From: Sphingomonas koreensis | GTDB lineage: Bacteria; Pseudomonadota; Alphaproteobacteria; Sphingomonadales; Sphingomonadaceae | Assembly (NCBI GenBank): GCA_006438735.1 | Contig: RCZF01000001.1 | Location: forward strand, 186,001-250,000 | Direction: 5' to 3' | DNA length: 64,000 nucleotides | Shown: positions 46,163 through 55,500 of the stretch, piece by piece | Layout: the number at the start of each line of letters is the position of its first letter | Position numbering within the stretch: the first letter of the stretch is position 1 | Translations under genes and position numbers: made by a program | The notes under the pieces: model-generated | The model's database searches: none | Told to the model about the DNA's origin: nothing | What the model saw: the letters and a program-made list of their open reading frames with translations, nothing else

Positions 46163-47691
46163 GCGGCGGGCTCGAGCTCGGCGATCGTACAGCCGATCCG
46201 GCGCAGATAATCGTCCTGCCGCGGCATCGCGTTCGCCGTCTCGCGTACGACGCGGCGAATATAGTAAAGACGATCGAGCGTCTCGGCGTCGCTCAGCAAG
46301 TCCGCCGCCGGATGGTATCCGCCTGCTTCGATGCCTTTGCCGGCCATCACCGCAAGCCAGCTCGCCGGCGTGAACAGCTCATTATGGTCGCGAAAGATGC
46401 GGCCATTGGCGCGGAACATTGCCAGCTTTTCCGCCAGCCCCTCGGGCGGCGTGAGCGTACGGCAATCATCCCAGAACGGCGTGTCGCTCCGTTCGGTCGC
46501 GTGATAATGCAGCACCAGGAAATCGCGGATATCGATATACTCCTGCGCGGTTTCCGCGTTGAAGCGATCGATCTCGACCTGGTCGAAATTGCGCGTGGGA
46601 AACAGCGCGAGCAGCCGTGCGATGCCCGACTGGACGAGGTGGATGCTGGTCGATTCGAGCGGCTCCAGAAACCCGCCGGCCAATCCAAGCGCGACGACAT
46701 TGCCGATCCACGCATGGCTGCGCCGCCCGGCCTTAAAATGGAGCTGGACCGGATCGCGGATCGGCGCGCCGTCCAGATTGGCCAGCAGAGTGGCCGCTGC
46801 TTCGTCATCCGAGACATGCGCGCTCGAATAGACATAACCGTTGCCGATCCGCTGCTGCAGCGGGATGCGCCATTGCCAGCCGGCCGCGCGGGCGGTGGCG
46901 CGGGTCATCGGCAGGCGATCGCCGCCGTATTCGCACGGCACGGCATAGGCGCGGTCGCACGGCAGCCATGACGACCAGTCCTCGAAGCCGGCCCGCATCG
47001 CACCTTCGATCAACAGCCCGCGAAAGCCCGAGCAATCGATCAACAGATCGCCCTCAATGCGCTCGCCCGATTGCAGCACCACGGCGTCGATCAAGCCCGA
47101 CTCGCCGTTCTTCACGACATCGACGATACGGCCTTCGATCCGCGTCACGCCGTCGGCCTCAGCGCGCGTGCGCAGGAAGCGAGCGTACAGACCGGCGTCG
47201 AACTGAAAAGCGTAGGCGATTTTCGACAGCGGCGAATTGGGCAGATCGGGGCGGGGATGTGCGAAGCGCCCGGCATAGCCGCCAGTCGCCGACAAGGAGT
47301 ATTCGCCGAGCGGAGTCGGGTCGCCCAGCGCGCGACCCTTGAGCCAGAAATGGTGGAACTCGATTCCCTGCATGTCGCGGCCGAAAAAGCCGAACGGGTG
47401 GACGAAGCGGCTGCCGATCCGCGTCCAATCGACGAACTCGATCCCGAGCTTGTAGGTCGCGTTGGTTTCCCGGACGAATTCGGCTTCATCGATGCCCAAC
47501 ATGGCGTTGAACAGCACGATTTGAGGGATCGTCGATTCGCCCACGCCGACCGAGCCGATCGCGTCGGATTCGACGAGCGCGATTTCGATAGCGCCCGAAC
47601 GGCCGAGAATCCGCGCCAACGCCGCCGCCGCCATCCAGCCGGCGGTGCCGCCGCCGACGATCACCACCCGGCGGATGGAGTCACCCCTCAT
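46159..47691 (-). CDS. Flavin-dependent tryptophan-halogenase family protein (4th in array)
   Basis: A 510-residue member with the FAD motif IVGGGTAGWMAAAALAR at the N-terminus, the catalytic-type lysine at residue 81 in NATYKLGIEFVDW, the WxWxIP signature in AGWQWRIPLQQRIGNG and the active-site Glu region GFLEPLESTSIHLVQSGI. All residues needed for halogenation are present, although a separate flavin reductase is not visible in this window. It overlaps the neighbouring genes on both sides (ATGA), fourth of four paralogues. Its natural substrate is unknown; related sphingomonad and Brevundimonas enzymes act on indoles in vitro. Confidence 0.9.
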   Translation of the reverse strand: MRGDSIRRVVIVGGGTAGWMAAAALARILGRSGAIEIALVESDAIGSVGVGESTIPQIVLFNAMLGIDEAEFVRETNATYKLGIEFVDWTRIGSRFVHPFGFFGRDMQGIEFHHFWLKGRALGDPTPLGEYSLSATGGYAGRFAHPRPDLPNSPLSKIAYAFQFDAGLYARFLRTRAEADGVTRIEGRIVDVVKNGESGLIDAVVLQSGERIEGDLLIDCSGFRGLLIEGAMRAGFEDWSSWLPCDRAYAVPCEYGGDRLPMTRATARAAGWQWRIPLQQRIGNGYVYSSAHVSDDEAAATLLANLDGAPIRDPVQLHFKAGRRSHAWIGNVVALGLAGGFLEPLESTSIHLVQSGIARLLALFPTRNFDQVEIDRFNAETAQEYIDIRDFLVLHYHATERSDTPFWDDCRTLTPPEGLAEKLAMFRANGRIFRDHNELFTPASWLAVMAGKGIEAGGYHPAADLLSDAETLDRLYYIRRVVRETANAMPRQDDYLRRIGCTIAELEPAA

Positions 47692-49292
47692 ATCGGGGAG
47701 TCCGGCTGGGCAAAGGGCGATTCGGATTCGAACGAGAAGGTCGGCACGCTAGCTGCGGCAGGTGCAGCCGGCGTCGCCGCCCTTTGCGGCACGTTCTCGC
47801 AACAATGGCGGACGAAGTCGCCGTGGGTCGGCAGGCGCGCCGCGACGTCGAGATAGCCGCGCCGGATCTGATCGAGCGCCGCGGCGATCTTGTCCTCGTC
47901 GAGGGCATCGACGGCCGGTTCATAGTCTTGCGGAATGATATGCTGACCCAGGCACACAGCCACCCAGCTGGCGTCTGAAAACAGCTCGACGCCTTCGCGG
48001 AAAATGCGCCCCTTGGCCTTGAACAGGTCGATCCGGCGTTCGAGGCTATCGGGAATCGGCATCGTCCGGCAGCGGTTCCAGAACGGCGTGTCGTCGCGCT
48101 GCGTCGCCTTGTAATGCAGCACGATGAAGTCCCGAACGTCCTCGTATAGCGCGCCCATCTGCCGGTTATATTCGTCGCGCTCGATCGGATCGAACCGCAG
48201 ATCGGGAAACAGCGAGATCAACCGCGAGATGCCGCTCTGCACGAAATGGATGCTGGTCGATTCGAGCGGCTCGATGAAGCCGCTCGACAAGCCAAGCGCG
48301 ATGACGTTGCGGTTCCAGCTCTGCTTGCGTCGCCCGGTGGTGAAGGAAAGCTTGCGCGGCGGGGCGAGCGGCTCGCCCTCGAGATTGCCGAGCAGCTCGC
48401 GCTCGGCATCCTCATCGCTGATGAACTCGCTGGCATAGACCAGGCCGTTGCCCATTCGGTGCTGCAGCGGAATACGCCACTGCCAGCCGGCCGATCGCGC
48501 GGTCGATCGCGTGAAAGGATCGGGATCGCCGGCATAGCTTGTCGGCACCGCGATCGCGCGATCGCACGGCAGCCAATGCTGCCAATCGTCGTAGCCGGTG
48601 CGCAGCGTCTCCTCGATCAGCAGCCCGCGAAAGCCAGAGCAATCGATGAACAGATCGCCGGTGATCGTCTGGCCGTCGGCGAGCTTCACACCGGTTACGA
48701 AGCCGTCCTCGGCGCGCAATTCGGTGTCGACGATGCGGCCTTCCACACGCCGGGTGCCATTGGCCTCCGAATAGCGCCGCAGATATTTAGCGTAGAGCCC
48801 GGCGTCGAAATGATAGGCGTAGAACAGTTCGCGGATCGGCGACTTCGCGTCCTCGCTCGGCCGGCCGAATTTGCCCATCGACGCCGCCACCGCGCTCATC
48901 GACCAGGCCGAGATGTCCGGCAGCACGCGGCGCTGTCGTTCGCGCAGATACAGCTGGTGGAAATGGACGCCCTGAAGGTCCTGGCCATGCGCGCCAAAGG
49001 GATGGAAATAGCGCTCGCCGAGGCCGCCCCAATTGACGAACTCGATGCCGAGCTTGAACGTGGCTGACGTTTCCTTGATGAACTCGTTGTCGTGCAGCCC
49101 CAGAAGGCGGTTGAAGTTGATGATCGGCGGAATGGTCGCTTCACCGACACCGACCGTACCGATCTCCTCGGATTCGATCAGTGTGACTTGCGTATACCCA
49201 TTATTGAGAAAGCGCGCGAAAGCGGCGGCGGTCATCCAGCCGGCGGTGCCCCCGCCGACGATCACGACATTGCGGATACGGTGGTCGGTCAT
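47688..49292 (-). CDS. Flavin-dependent tryptophan-halogenase family protein (3rd in array)
   Basis: A 534-residue paralogue. FAD motif IVGGGTAGWMTAAAFAR, catalytic-type lysine at residue 80 in SATFKLGIEFVNWGG, WxWxIP in AGWQWRIPLQHRMGNG, Glu region GFIEPLESTSIHFVQSGI, and a C-terminal LPTHGDFVRHCC followed by an unusual Ala/Pro-rich tail of about 25 residues. All catalytic motifs are intact. It overlaps the genes before and after it by four bases. Confidence 0.9.
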   Translation of the reverse strand: MTDHRIRNVVIVGGGTAGWMTAAAFARFLNNGYTQVTLIESEEIGTVGVGEATIPPIINFNRLLGLHDNEFIKETSATFKLGIEFVNWGGLGERYFHPFGAHGQDLQGVHFHQLYLRERQRRVLPDISAWSMSAVAASMGKFGRPSEDAKSPIRELFYAYHFDAGLYAKYLRRYSEANGTRRVEGRIVDTELRAEDGFVTGVKLADGQTITGDLFIDCSGFRGLLIEETLRTGYDDWQHWLPCDRAIAVPTSYAGDPDPFTRSTARSAGWQWRIPLQHRMGNGLVYASEFISDEDAERELLGNLEGEPLAPPRKLSFTTGRRKQSWNRNVIALGLSSGFIEPLESTSIHFVQSGISRLISLFPDLRFDPIERDEYNRQMGALYEDVRDFIVLHYKATQRDDTPFWNRCRTMPIPDSLERRIDLFKAKGRIFREGVELFSDASWVAVCLGQHIIPQDYEPAVDALDEDKIAAALDQIRRGYLDVAARLPTHGDFVRHCCENVPQRAATPAAPAAASVPTFSFESESPFAQPDSPI

Positions 49293-50791
49293 CGAGCGAT
49301 CTGCCTGATTTGCGCGGCTAGGTAATCCGCATGCGTGGGAAATTGAGGAAGCGCGGCATCGATCGCGTTGCGAAAGCCGGCCATCGCCTGGGCGACATCG
49401 GCCACCGGGACGGCCTCTGCAAGCGGATCGATGCGGCGCGGGATCACGCCTTGGCCGAACAGCACCGCCAACCAGCTGTCGCGCGCGAAGGTTTCCTCTT
49501 CATACACTGGCAGCCGGCCGCGGTCGCGAAACAGCGCCAGCGAATGCGCCAGCGAAGGGGGCAACGCCGTCGCCGCGGCGGCGCGCCAGAACGGTTCGCG
49601 TCTCGATGAGGTGGCATAATGCAGCAAGACGAAGTCGCGCACGCGCGTCGCCTCTGCTCGCGACTGGCGGTTGAACTCGGCGAGTTCGACCGGCGCGCAG
49701 TCGGCCCCCGGCATCATCGCGACGATACGATCGATCCCGCTGTGAGCCAGGTGCAGGTTGCTCCATTCCAGCGGCTCGATCACCGTCGCCGAATCGCCGA
49801 CCGCAACGCAATTGCCGCGCCACGGATCCGGGCGTGTTCCGGGCGAGATCGCAATCGGCGGTTGGGACGGATCGACGCCGCTGGCCGCCTGGAGTTGCCG
49901 CGCCGCATTAGTATCGTCGCAAAAGGTGCTGGCATAGCAGATGCCGTGCAGGCTGCGCGCGGTAGTCGCCGCGCGCCAGCGCCATCCGGCGGGGGTGGCC
50001 GTGACGGTATCGTGCAGCGGCAGATCTGCAGGAGCCGGCCCCTCGGCCAGCAGCAGACGGTCACACGGCAGCTGGCCCGACCAATCGTCGCGCGCGCCAT
50101 CGATTGCGCCGCGTAGCGTCGCCGCCGGGCCGGTGCAGTCGACGAACAGGTCGGCGCTCAGCGAGGCACCATAGTCCAGCGCGATCCGATCGATAAGTCC
50201 ATCGGGACGAAGATCGACCGACGCGACGGTTCCCGGACGCTCGCGCACGCCGCAATGAAGCGCGAAGGCGCGCATCATTTCCATGTATCGACCGATGTCG
50301 AGCTGCAGCCCGTATTCGAACCCGTTGAACAGCGCGTCGGGCGCCGGTGACGGGGCGGTAAATCGGCCGGCGCGCGCCAGCGCCGCAGCGGGGCCGTGAT
50401 GGTCGAACGGCAACGCCCCTTTGCCGGCCGCAAGCCGCGCCCAGTGAAGATGGAATGAGATCGCTCCCAAAGGTTTCCCATGTGTGCCATAGGCATGGAG
50501 ATAATCGGGCTGTTTGCTCGACCAGCCCGCGAACAGCGTCCCGAGCCGATAGGCGCTGCCAGTCCGCAACACCGCGTCCTGCTGGGACAAGCCAAGATCG
50601 GCGTGGAACCCCATGATCGACGGCAGCGCGCACGGCATCGTATCGGCAAGCGAAGATACCGGTACGGGCTGCGGCACGATCGTGACCGTCAACCAGGGCA
50701 GCTTGCGTCGCAGCGCGGCTGCGGCCGACCAACCGACGATCCCGCCGCCCACGACCAGCACCGTCCGAATGGGTTCGCTCTGCCCGGTCAT
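49289..50791 (-). CDS. Degenerate tryptophan-halogenase-like flavoprotein (2nd in array)
   Basis: A 500-residue paralogue that keeps the FAD-binding glycines (VLVVGGGIVGWSAAAAL) and the Glu region (VIEPLEWSNLHLAHSGI). The lysine essential in PrnA/RebH is replaced by Arg82 (SAYRLGTLFAGW), and the WxWxIP signature is broken (AGWRWRAATTARSLHG). The start is ATG 50791, one base after the previous gene's stop; a longer frame reaches 50878 but lies inside that gene. It may bind FAD and substrate without halogenating. The frame is fully open, so it is not simply decaying. Confidence 0.86.
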   Translation of the reverse strand: MTGQSEPIRTVLVVGGGIVGWSAAAALRRKLPWLTVTIVPQPVPVSSLADTMPCALPSIMGFHADLGLSQQDAVLRTGSAYRLGTLFAGWSSKQPDYLHAYGTHGKPLGAISFHLHWARLAAGKGALPFDHHGPAAALARAGRFTAPSPAPDALFNGFEYGLQLDIGRYMEMMRAFALHCGVRERPGTVASVDLRPDGLIDRIALDYGASLSADLFVDCTGPAATLRGAIDGARDDWSGQLPCDRLLLAEGPAPADLPLHDTVTATPAGWRWRAATTARSLHGICYASTFCDDTNAARQLQAASGVDPSQPPIAISPGTRPDPWRGNCVAVGDSATVIEPLEWSNLHLAHSGIDRIVAMMPGADCAPVELAEFNRQSRAEATRVRDFVLLHYATSSRREPFWRAAAATALPPSLAHSLALFRDRGRLPVYEEETFARDSWLAVLFGQGVIPRRIDPLAEAVPVADVAQAMAGFRNAIDAALPQFPTHADYLAAQIRQIAR

Positions 50792-50792
50792 G

Positions 50793-52307
50793 TCAGGCGG
50801 CGTTCGCCATCGGGCAGTAGCGCGAGATGTAATCGAGATGCTTCGGCATTGCCGCCGCCTCGGCGTGGATCTGGCCATGCAGCGCGCGCATGCTCTGCAT
50901 CAGCGCGGTCGGGTCGGCGCCCTCGGCGCGCGGATCATAGCCTTCGGGAACGATGCCTTGGCCCATATAAACAGCGATCCAGCTGGCATCGAGGAATACG
51001 CCCTCGCGATACTTCACCACGCGGCCGCGGCGGCGAAACAGCTCCATCTTCTCGTTCAGGCTGTCTGGCACGGGCATCGTGCGGACATAATCCCAGAACG
51101 GCGAATCGTCGCGGGTGGTCGCATGGTAATGCAGGATCAGAAAATCGCGGATGCGATCATATTCAAAGTCGATCAGCCGATTGAATTCGTCACGATCGGT
51201 GCTCGATACGCGCGTTTCCGGGAACAGCTCGATCAGCGCGGTGATCGCCGCCTGGACGAGATAGATGCTGGTCGATTCGAGCGGCTCGAGAAAGCCGGAA
51301 GCCAGCCCTATCGCGACGCAATTGTTGACCCAGCTGCGCTCGCGCCGACCGGCTTTGAAGCGAAGCGGGCGGGGCGGGGCGATCGGCTCGCCTTCAACGG
51401 CTTCTTCAAGCGCGCGGGCTGCATCGTCGTCGGACAGAAAGGCACTCGAATAGACATAGCCGTTGCCGGTGCGGTGCTGCAGCGGGATGCACCACCGCCA
51501 CCCCGCGGGCATGGCAATCGCGCTCGTATAGGGCGTCACTTCGGTGCGCGTGCGGCACGGCATCGCCATGGCGCGATCGGCCGGCAGCCACCGCGACCAA
51601 TCCTGAAACGGCTCGCCGAGCGAATCGCCGAGCAACAGCGACCGAAAGCCGGAGCAATCGATGAACAGATCGCCCTCGATGATCTCGCCGTCGCCGAGCG
51701 TGATCGAGCGAATATCGCCGTTCTCACCGTCGCGGGTCACTTCAGTTACCAGGCCCTCGCTGCGCCGGACGCCCAGCTCCTCGGCGAGCGCGCGTAGATA
51801 CGGCGCGAACAGTGTCGCGTCGAACTGATAAGCGTAGCCGAAGGTCGAGGCGAGCGTGGCCGGATCGGCCGATGGCAGATCGAAGCGGTTCAGCCGCGCC
51901 ATCATGCAGCCGAAGGAAAATTGCTCGATCGGCGGGATGTCGGCGCCCAGCAGCTTCAGGCGAGTCCAATAATGGTGGAAGTCGATTTCGCCGCGCCCGC
52001 GCCCGAAAGTGCCGAACGGATGGACATAGCTGTCGCCGCGTTTGCCCCAGTCGCGAAACTCGATGCCCAGTTTGAACGTGCCGCGCGTCCACGCCATGAA
52101 ATCGGCTTCGCGAATACCAAGCCGTTCGTTGAAAGCGCGGATGTGCGGCAACGTCGCCTCACCAACACCGACAATGCCGATCGCCTCCGATTCGATCAGC
52201 CGGATCGCACAGCGACCGCGCAGGAGCTTAGCGAGCGCTGCGGCGGTCATCCATCCGGCGGTTCCTCCGCCGACGATGACGACGCGTTGCTGCAGGCCGT
52301 TAGGCAC
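50793..52307 (-). CDS. Flavin-dependent tryptophan-halogenase family protein (1st in array)
   Basis: A 504-residue paralogue, first gene of the five-gene minus-strand operon. FAD motif VIVGGGTAGWMTAAALAK, Lys79 in GTFKLGIEFRDWGKRG (same number as Lys79 of PrnA), WxWxIP in GWRWCIPLQHRTGNG, Glu region GFLEPLESTSIYLVQAAI, and C-terminal AAAMPKHLDYISRYC. The start is GTG 52307 with GGGGAGGA six bases upstream. The divergent TonB receptor and a shared operator lie in the 237 bp upstream. Confidence 0.9.
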   Translation of the reverse strand: MPNGLQQRVVIVGGGTAGWMTAAALAKLLRGRCAIRLIESEAIGIVGVGEATLPHIRAFNERLGIREADFMAWTRGTFKLGIEFRDWGKRGDSYVHPFGTFGRGRGEIDFHHYWTRLKLLGADIPPIEQFSFGCMMARLNRFDLPSADPATLASTFGYAYQFDATLFAPYLRALAEELGVRRSEGLVTEVTRDGENGDIRSITLGDGEIIEGDLFIDCSGFRSLLLGDSLGEPFQDWSRWLPADRAMAMPCRTRTEVTPYTSAIAMPAGWRWCIPLQHRTGNGYVYSSAFLSDDDAARALEEAVEGEPIAPPRPLRFKAGRRERSWVNNCVAIGLASGFLEPLESTSIYLVQAAITALIELFPETRVSSTDRDEFNRLIDFEYDRIRDFLILHYHATTRDDSPFWDYVRTMPVPDSLNEKMELFRRRGRVVKYREGVFLDASWIAVYMGQGIVPEGYDPRAEGADPTALMQSMRALHGQIHAEAAAMPKHLDYISRYCPMANAA

Positions 52308-52428
52308 CTTCGTCCTCCCCTCGCTCGGCCAGCCATATGTGCCTCGCCGTTATGTGCTTTACTATGGCGGTGTCCGTTGCATCTGCGCAACATCGCCGCA
52401 TACAAAATTTACGATGCTGCCAATTTGA

Positions 52429-52442
52429 TGGTAGCGCAACCA
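52429..52442. promoter_or_regulatory. Putative LacI-type operator (TGGTAGCGCAACCA)
   Basis: Matches 13 of 14 consensus positions. It lies 103 bp before the TonB receptor start and 122 bp before the first halogenase, so it could control both. Confidence 0.65.
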
Positions 52443-52544
52443 AGTCTTTCAGGTTAACGCAAACATAGCTGACCAGTGCACAACTGGCGGCGGGAGCTAC
52501 AAGGCGCGGTAACTGCGCCGAATTAGGAAGGGGAGGCCAGGCTA

Positions 52545-55500
52545 ATGAAAATTTTGGACGAGTCGCGCTCTGTTGAGATGCGCCGCATCACTCGCGCGCT
52601 GCGCTGCGGCGTTTCTGCTACAACGCTGTGCATGATCGGCCTCGCGCTTCCGGCGCATGCTCAAACGACGCCCGCGGCGTCGCCCAGCACCACCGAACCC
52701 GAGCAAACGACGTCGCCGTCGGACACCGATGGTCAGGCAAGCGACATCGTCGTTACCGGTATCCGCGCCAGTCTAGCCGACGCGCAGAGCATTAAGAGAA
52801 ACTCCGACACCATTGTTGACGCGATCACCGCGCAAGACATCGGCGCGCTGCCTGACCGATCCGTTACCGAGGCGCTTCAGCGCGTTCCGGGCGTGTCGAT
52901 CAGTCGCTTCGCCGGATCGAACGATCCCGATCACTTCTCGGTCGAGGGATCGGGCGTGGTCGTGCGTGGTCTCAATTTTGTCCGCTCGGAATTCAACGGT
53001 CGCGACGCATTCTCCGCCGGCGTCGGCGGCCAATCGCTGAACTTCGCGGATGTGCCCGCCGAATTGCTCGGCTCGGTCGAAGTGTACAAGAACGTGACCG
53101 CTGCGGCGATCGAGGGCGGCCTTGCCGGCACCGTCAACCTCAACACCCGCAAGCCGTTCGACAACAAGGGCCTGCATATCGGTGTCGATATGGAGGGCAA
53201 TTACGGCGACCTCGAGAAGAAATGGTCGCCCACCGGGTCGGTGTTGATCACCGACACATGGAATACCGGGATCGGGACGTTCGGCCTGCTCGCCGACGGA
53301 TCCTATTCGCGGATTCGCAGCCGCGCAGACGGCATTCAGATCACCAACATCCAGCAGCGCGATAATACGCAGGTGGCGTATCAGAGCGGCAACGGCGTGC
53401 TCACCTGTCGCAACCCATTGCCGGGAAATTCGGATGACACGGCGTATCCGCCCGCGACACCGAACAGTGATCCTACCGTCAATTCGGGCAATCCCATTCC
53501 GCCGCCGTGTGGCTCTGCTCAAGTCAGCGGCGCGTCGGACGGCTTCGCTGATCCGCTCAGCAACGCCTATGCACCGCTCGGGGGACAGTATCGCACGCAA
53601 GATTTCGATCGAAAGCGTGATGGCATCGCCATTGCCGCGCAGTATGAGACGCTCGACAAGTCCTTCCTGCTGACCGGGCAGTTCATTCGATCACACACGA
53701 CCAATTCTTGGGGCGAGCACACCTTCGAGGCGGCGCCGGATCTTTCCGAATATGATACCTATCCGATCGGTTGCGTGCAGAACAGCGACGGGCCGCTCTA
53801 TAATGGCAACGCCACGACGCGCGCCGAGTGTCCAGTCGGCCAGTTCACCAACTATCAGTATGACGATAATGGATTGTTCCAGAGCGGGTATATTACGACG
53901 CCGGGCACCGGCTTTCGAACGAGCCGCAGCGGTGATCCCGCCACAACCTTTTTCCCGACTGGCGGCGCGCAGACCACGGAGTCGAGGCGACAGGTCTATG
54001 AAGAAAACCTTGTCAATGATTATGGCCTGAATGCCCAGATCACCCCGACGGACCGCTGGTCAATCAATCTCGACGCCGATTACACGACGTCGCATCACCA
54101 AAATTTCGACGTCGGCGTCTATACGTCGACGTTTGCCGATCAGGAACTTGACCTGACCGGCAACCTGCCGAGCGTCATCACGCACAAGCCGAATACGCTT
54201 CAGGCCGGCTGGGCTGGTACAACGAACGAAACACTCGCCGGCGAAACCGATGCGCAATATTTCGCCGATCCGAACACGTCGTTCTGGCGCGCCGCGATCG
54301 ACCATTTCGAGGACAGCAAGGGCCACGAATTCCAGTTCGCCGCGAACTCCACTTACAAATTCGGCGACGACGGCGGGTTCATCGATCAGATCAAGTTCGG
54401 GGCGCGCTATGCCGATCGCGATCAGACGGTGCGGTATTCGAGCTACAACTGGGGTATGCTGAGCGAGGTTTGGGCCGGCTATCCGGAATCAGTTGCTGCA
54501 GCCGGCGTAAACAACGCTGAATTTTATGCCTTCCCGAACTTTTTCCGCGGCGCGACAAACGCCCCGCCAGGCGCCTATTATTATGGCGGCGATATCGTCA
54601 ACGATTACGGGGGCTTCAAGAATTTCATCGGTAATGTCGAGCAAATTGCGCGCGATCAGCCCGGCGCGGAAGCGAACACACAATCCCAGTTCAATAACGC
54701 TGCGGATCGCCCCGGCGCCATCGCCGGCAGCCCGTATTTGCCGAGTGAAGTTCAGCGCGTCCATGTGCGCGACAGCGCAGCCTATCTGATGCTGCCGTTC
54801 AATTCCGACACGTTGATCGACGGGATAAACGTCGCTGGCAATATTGGCGTGCGCTACGTACACACCGGGCTGGATTCGTTCGGCACCAGCACGATTCCCA
54901 CGCAAGGTACATTGCAGGTCGATACCCCCTTCGCCGATCGCTGCGCGGAGCGGACAGCGCCCGCAGGCGCCCCCCCGGGGACACCGTCAAGTAGACCCGG
55001 CGGCGTCTGCAATCTCGGTGAGGCGGGGTATGCGCAGCTGCAACAATTCGCCGGCACCACCGCAAACAACGTCTTCAGCCAGGCAAAGAACAGTTACACT
55101 TATTGGTTGCCGAGCTTTAACCTGAAGGTGGGGTTAACCCACGATTTCCAAATCCGCCTGGCGGCATCGAAGGTGCTGACGAGGCCCGACGAAGCGCTGA
55201 TCCGCAATTTTCAGCAGATTACCGTCGACGGGAATGGCAATTTTAACAGCACGGTTGGTAATCCTTATCTGAAACCGGCAACGGCGTGGCAGTTTGACGC
55301 CACCGCAGAATGGTATTTCTCGCGCGTCGGTTCATTGACGATCGACGCATTCTATAAGGATGTTAAGGGCTTCTTCTATCAGTCCGTCGTCAGTCTGCCG
55401 ATCACCAATAATGGCGTGACCTTCCCCTTCCTCACCCGCGGACCGGCAAATTACGATGGCGACGGGAAGATCAAGGGCGTCGAAGTCGCCTATCAGCAGA

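Noticed and set aside
52377..52410. Start of a short plus-strand ORF between halogenase and TonB receptor
   Set aside because: Short, unlike any family and within the regulatory region; more likely chance.
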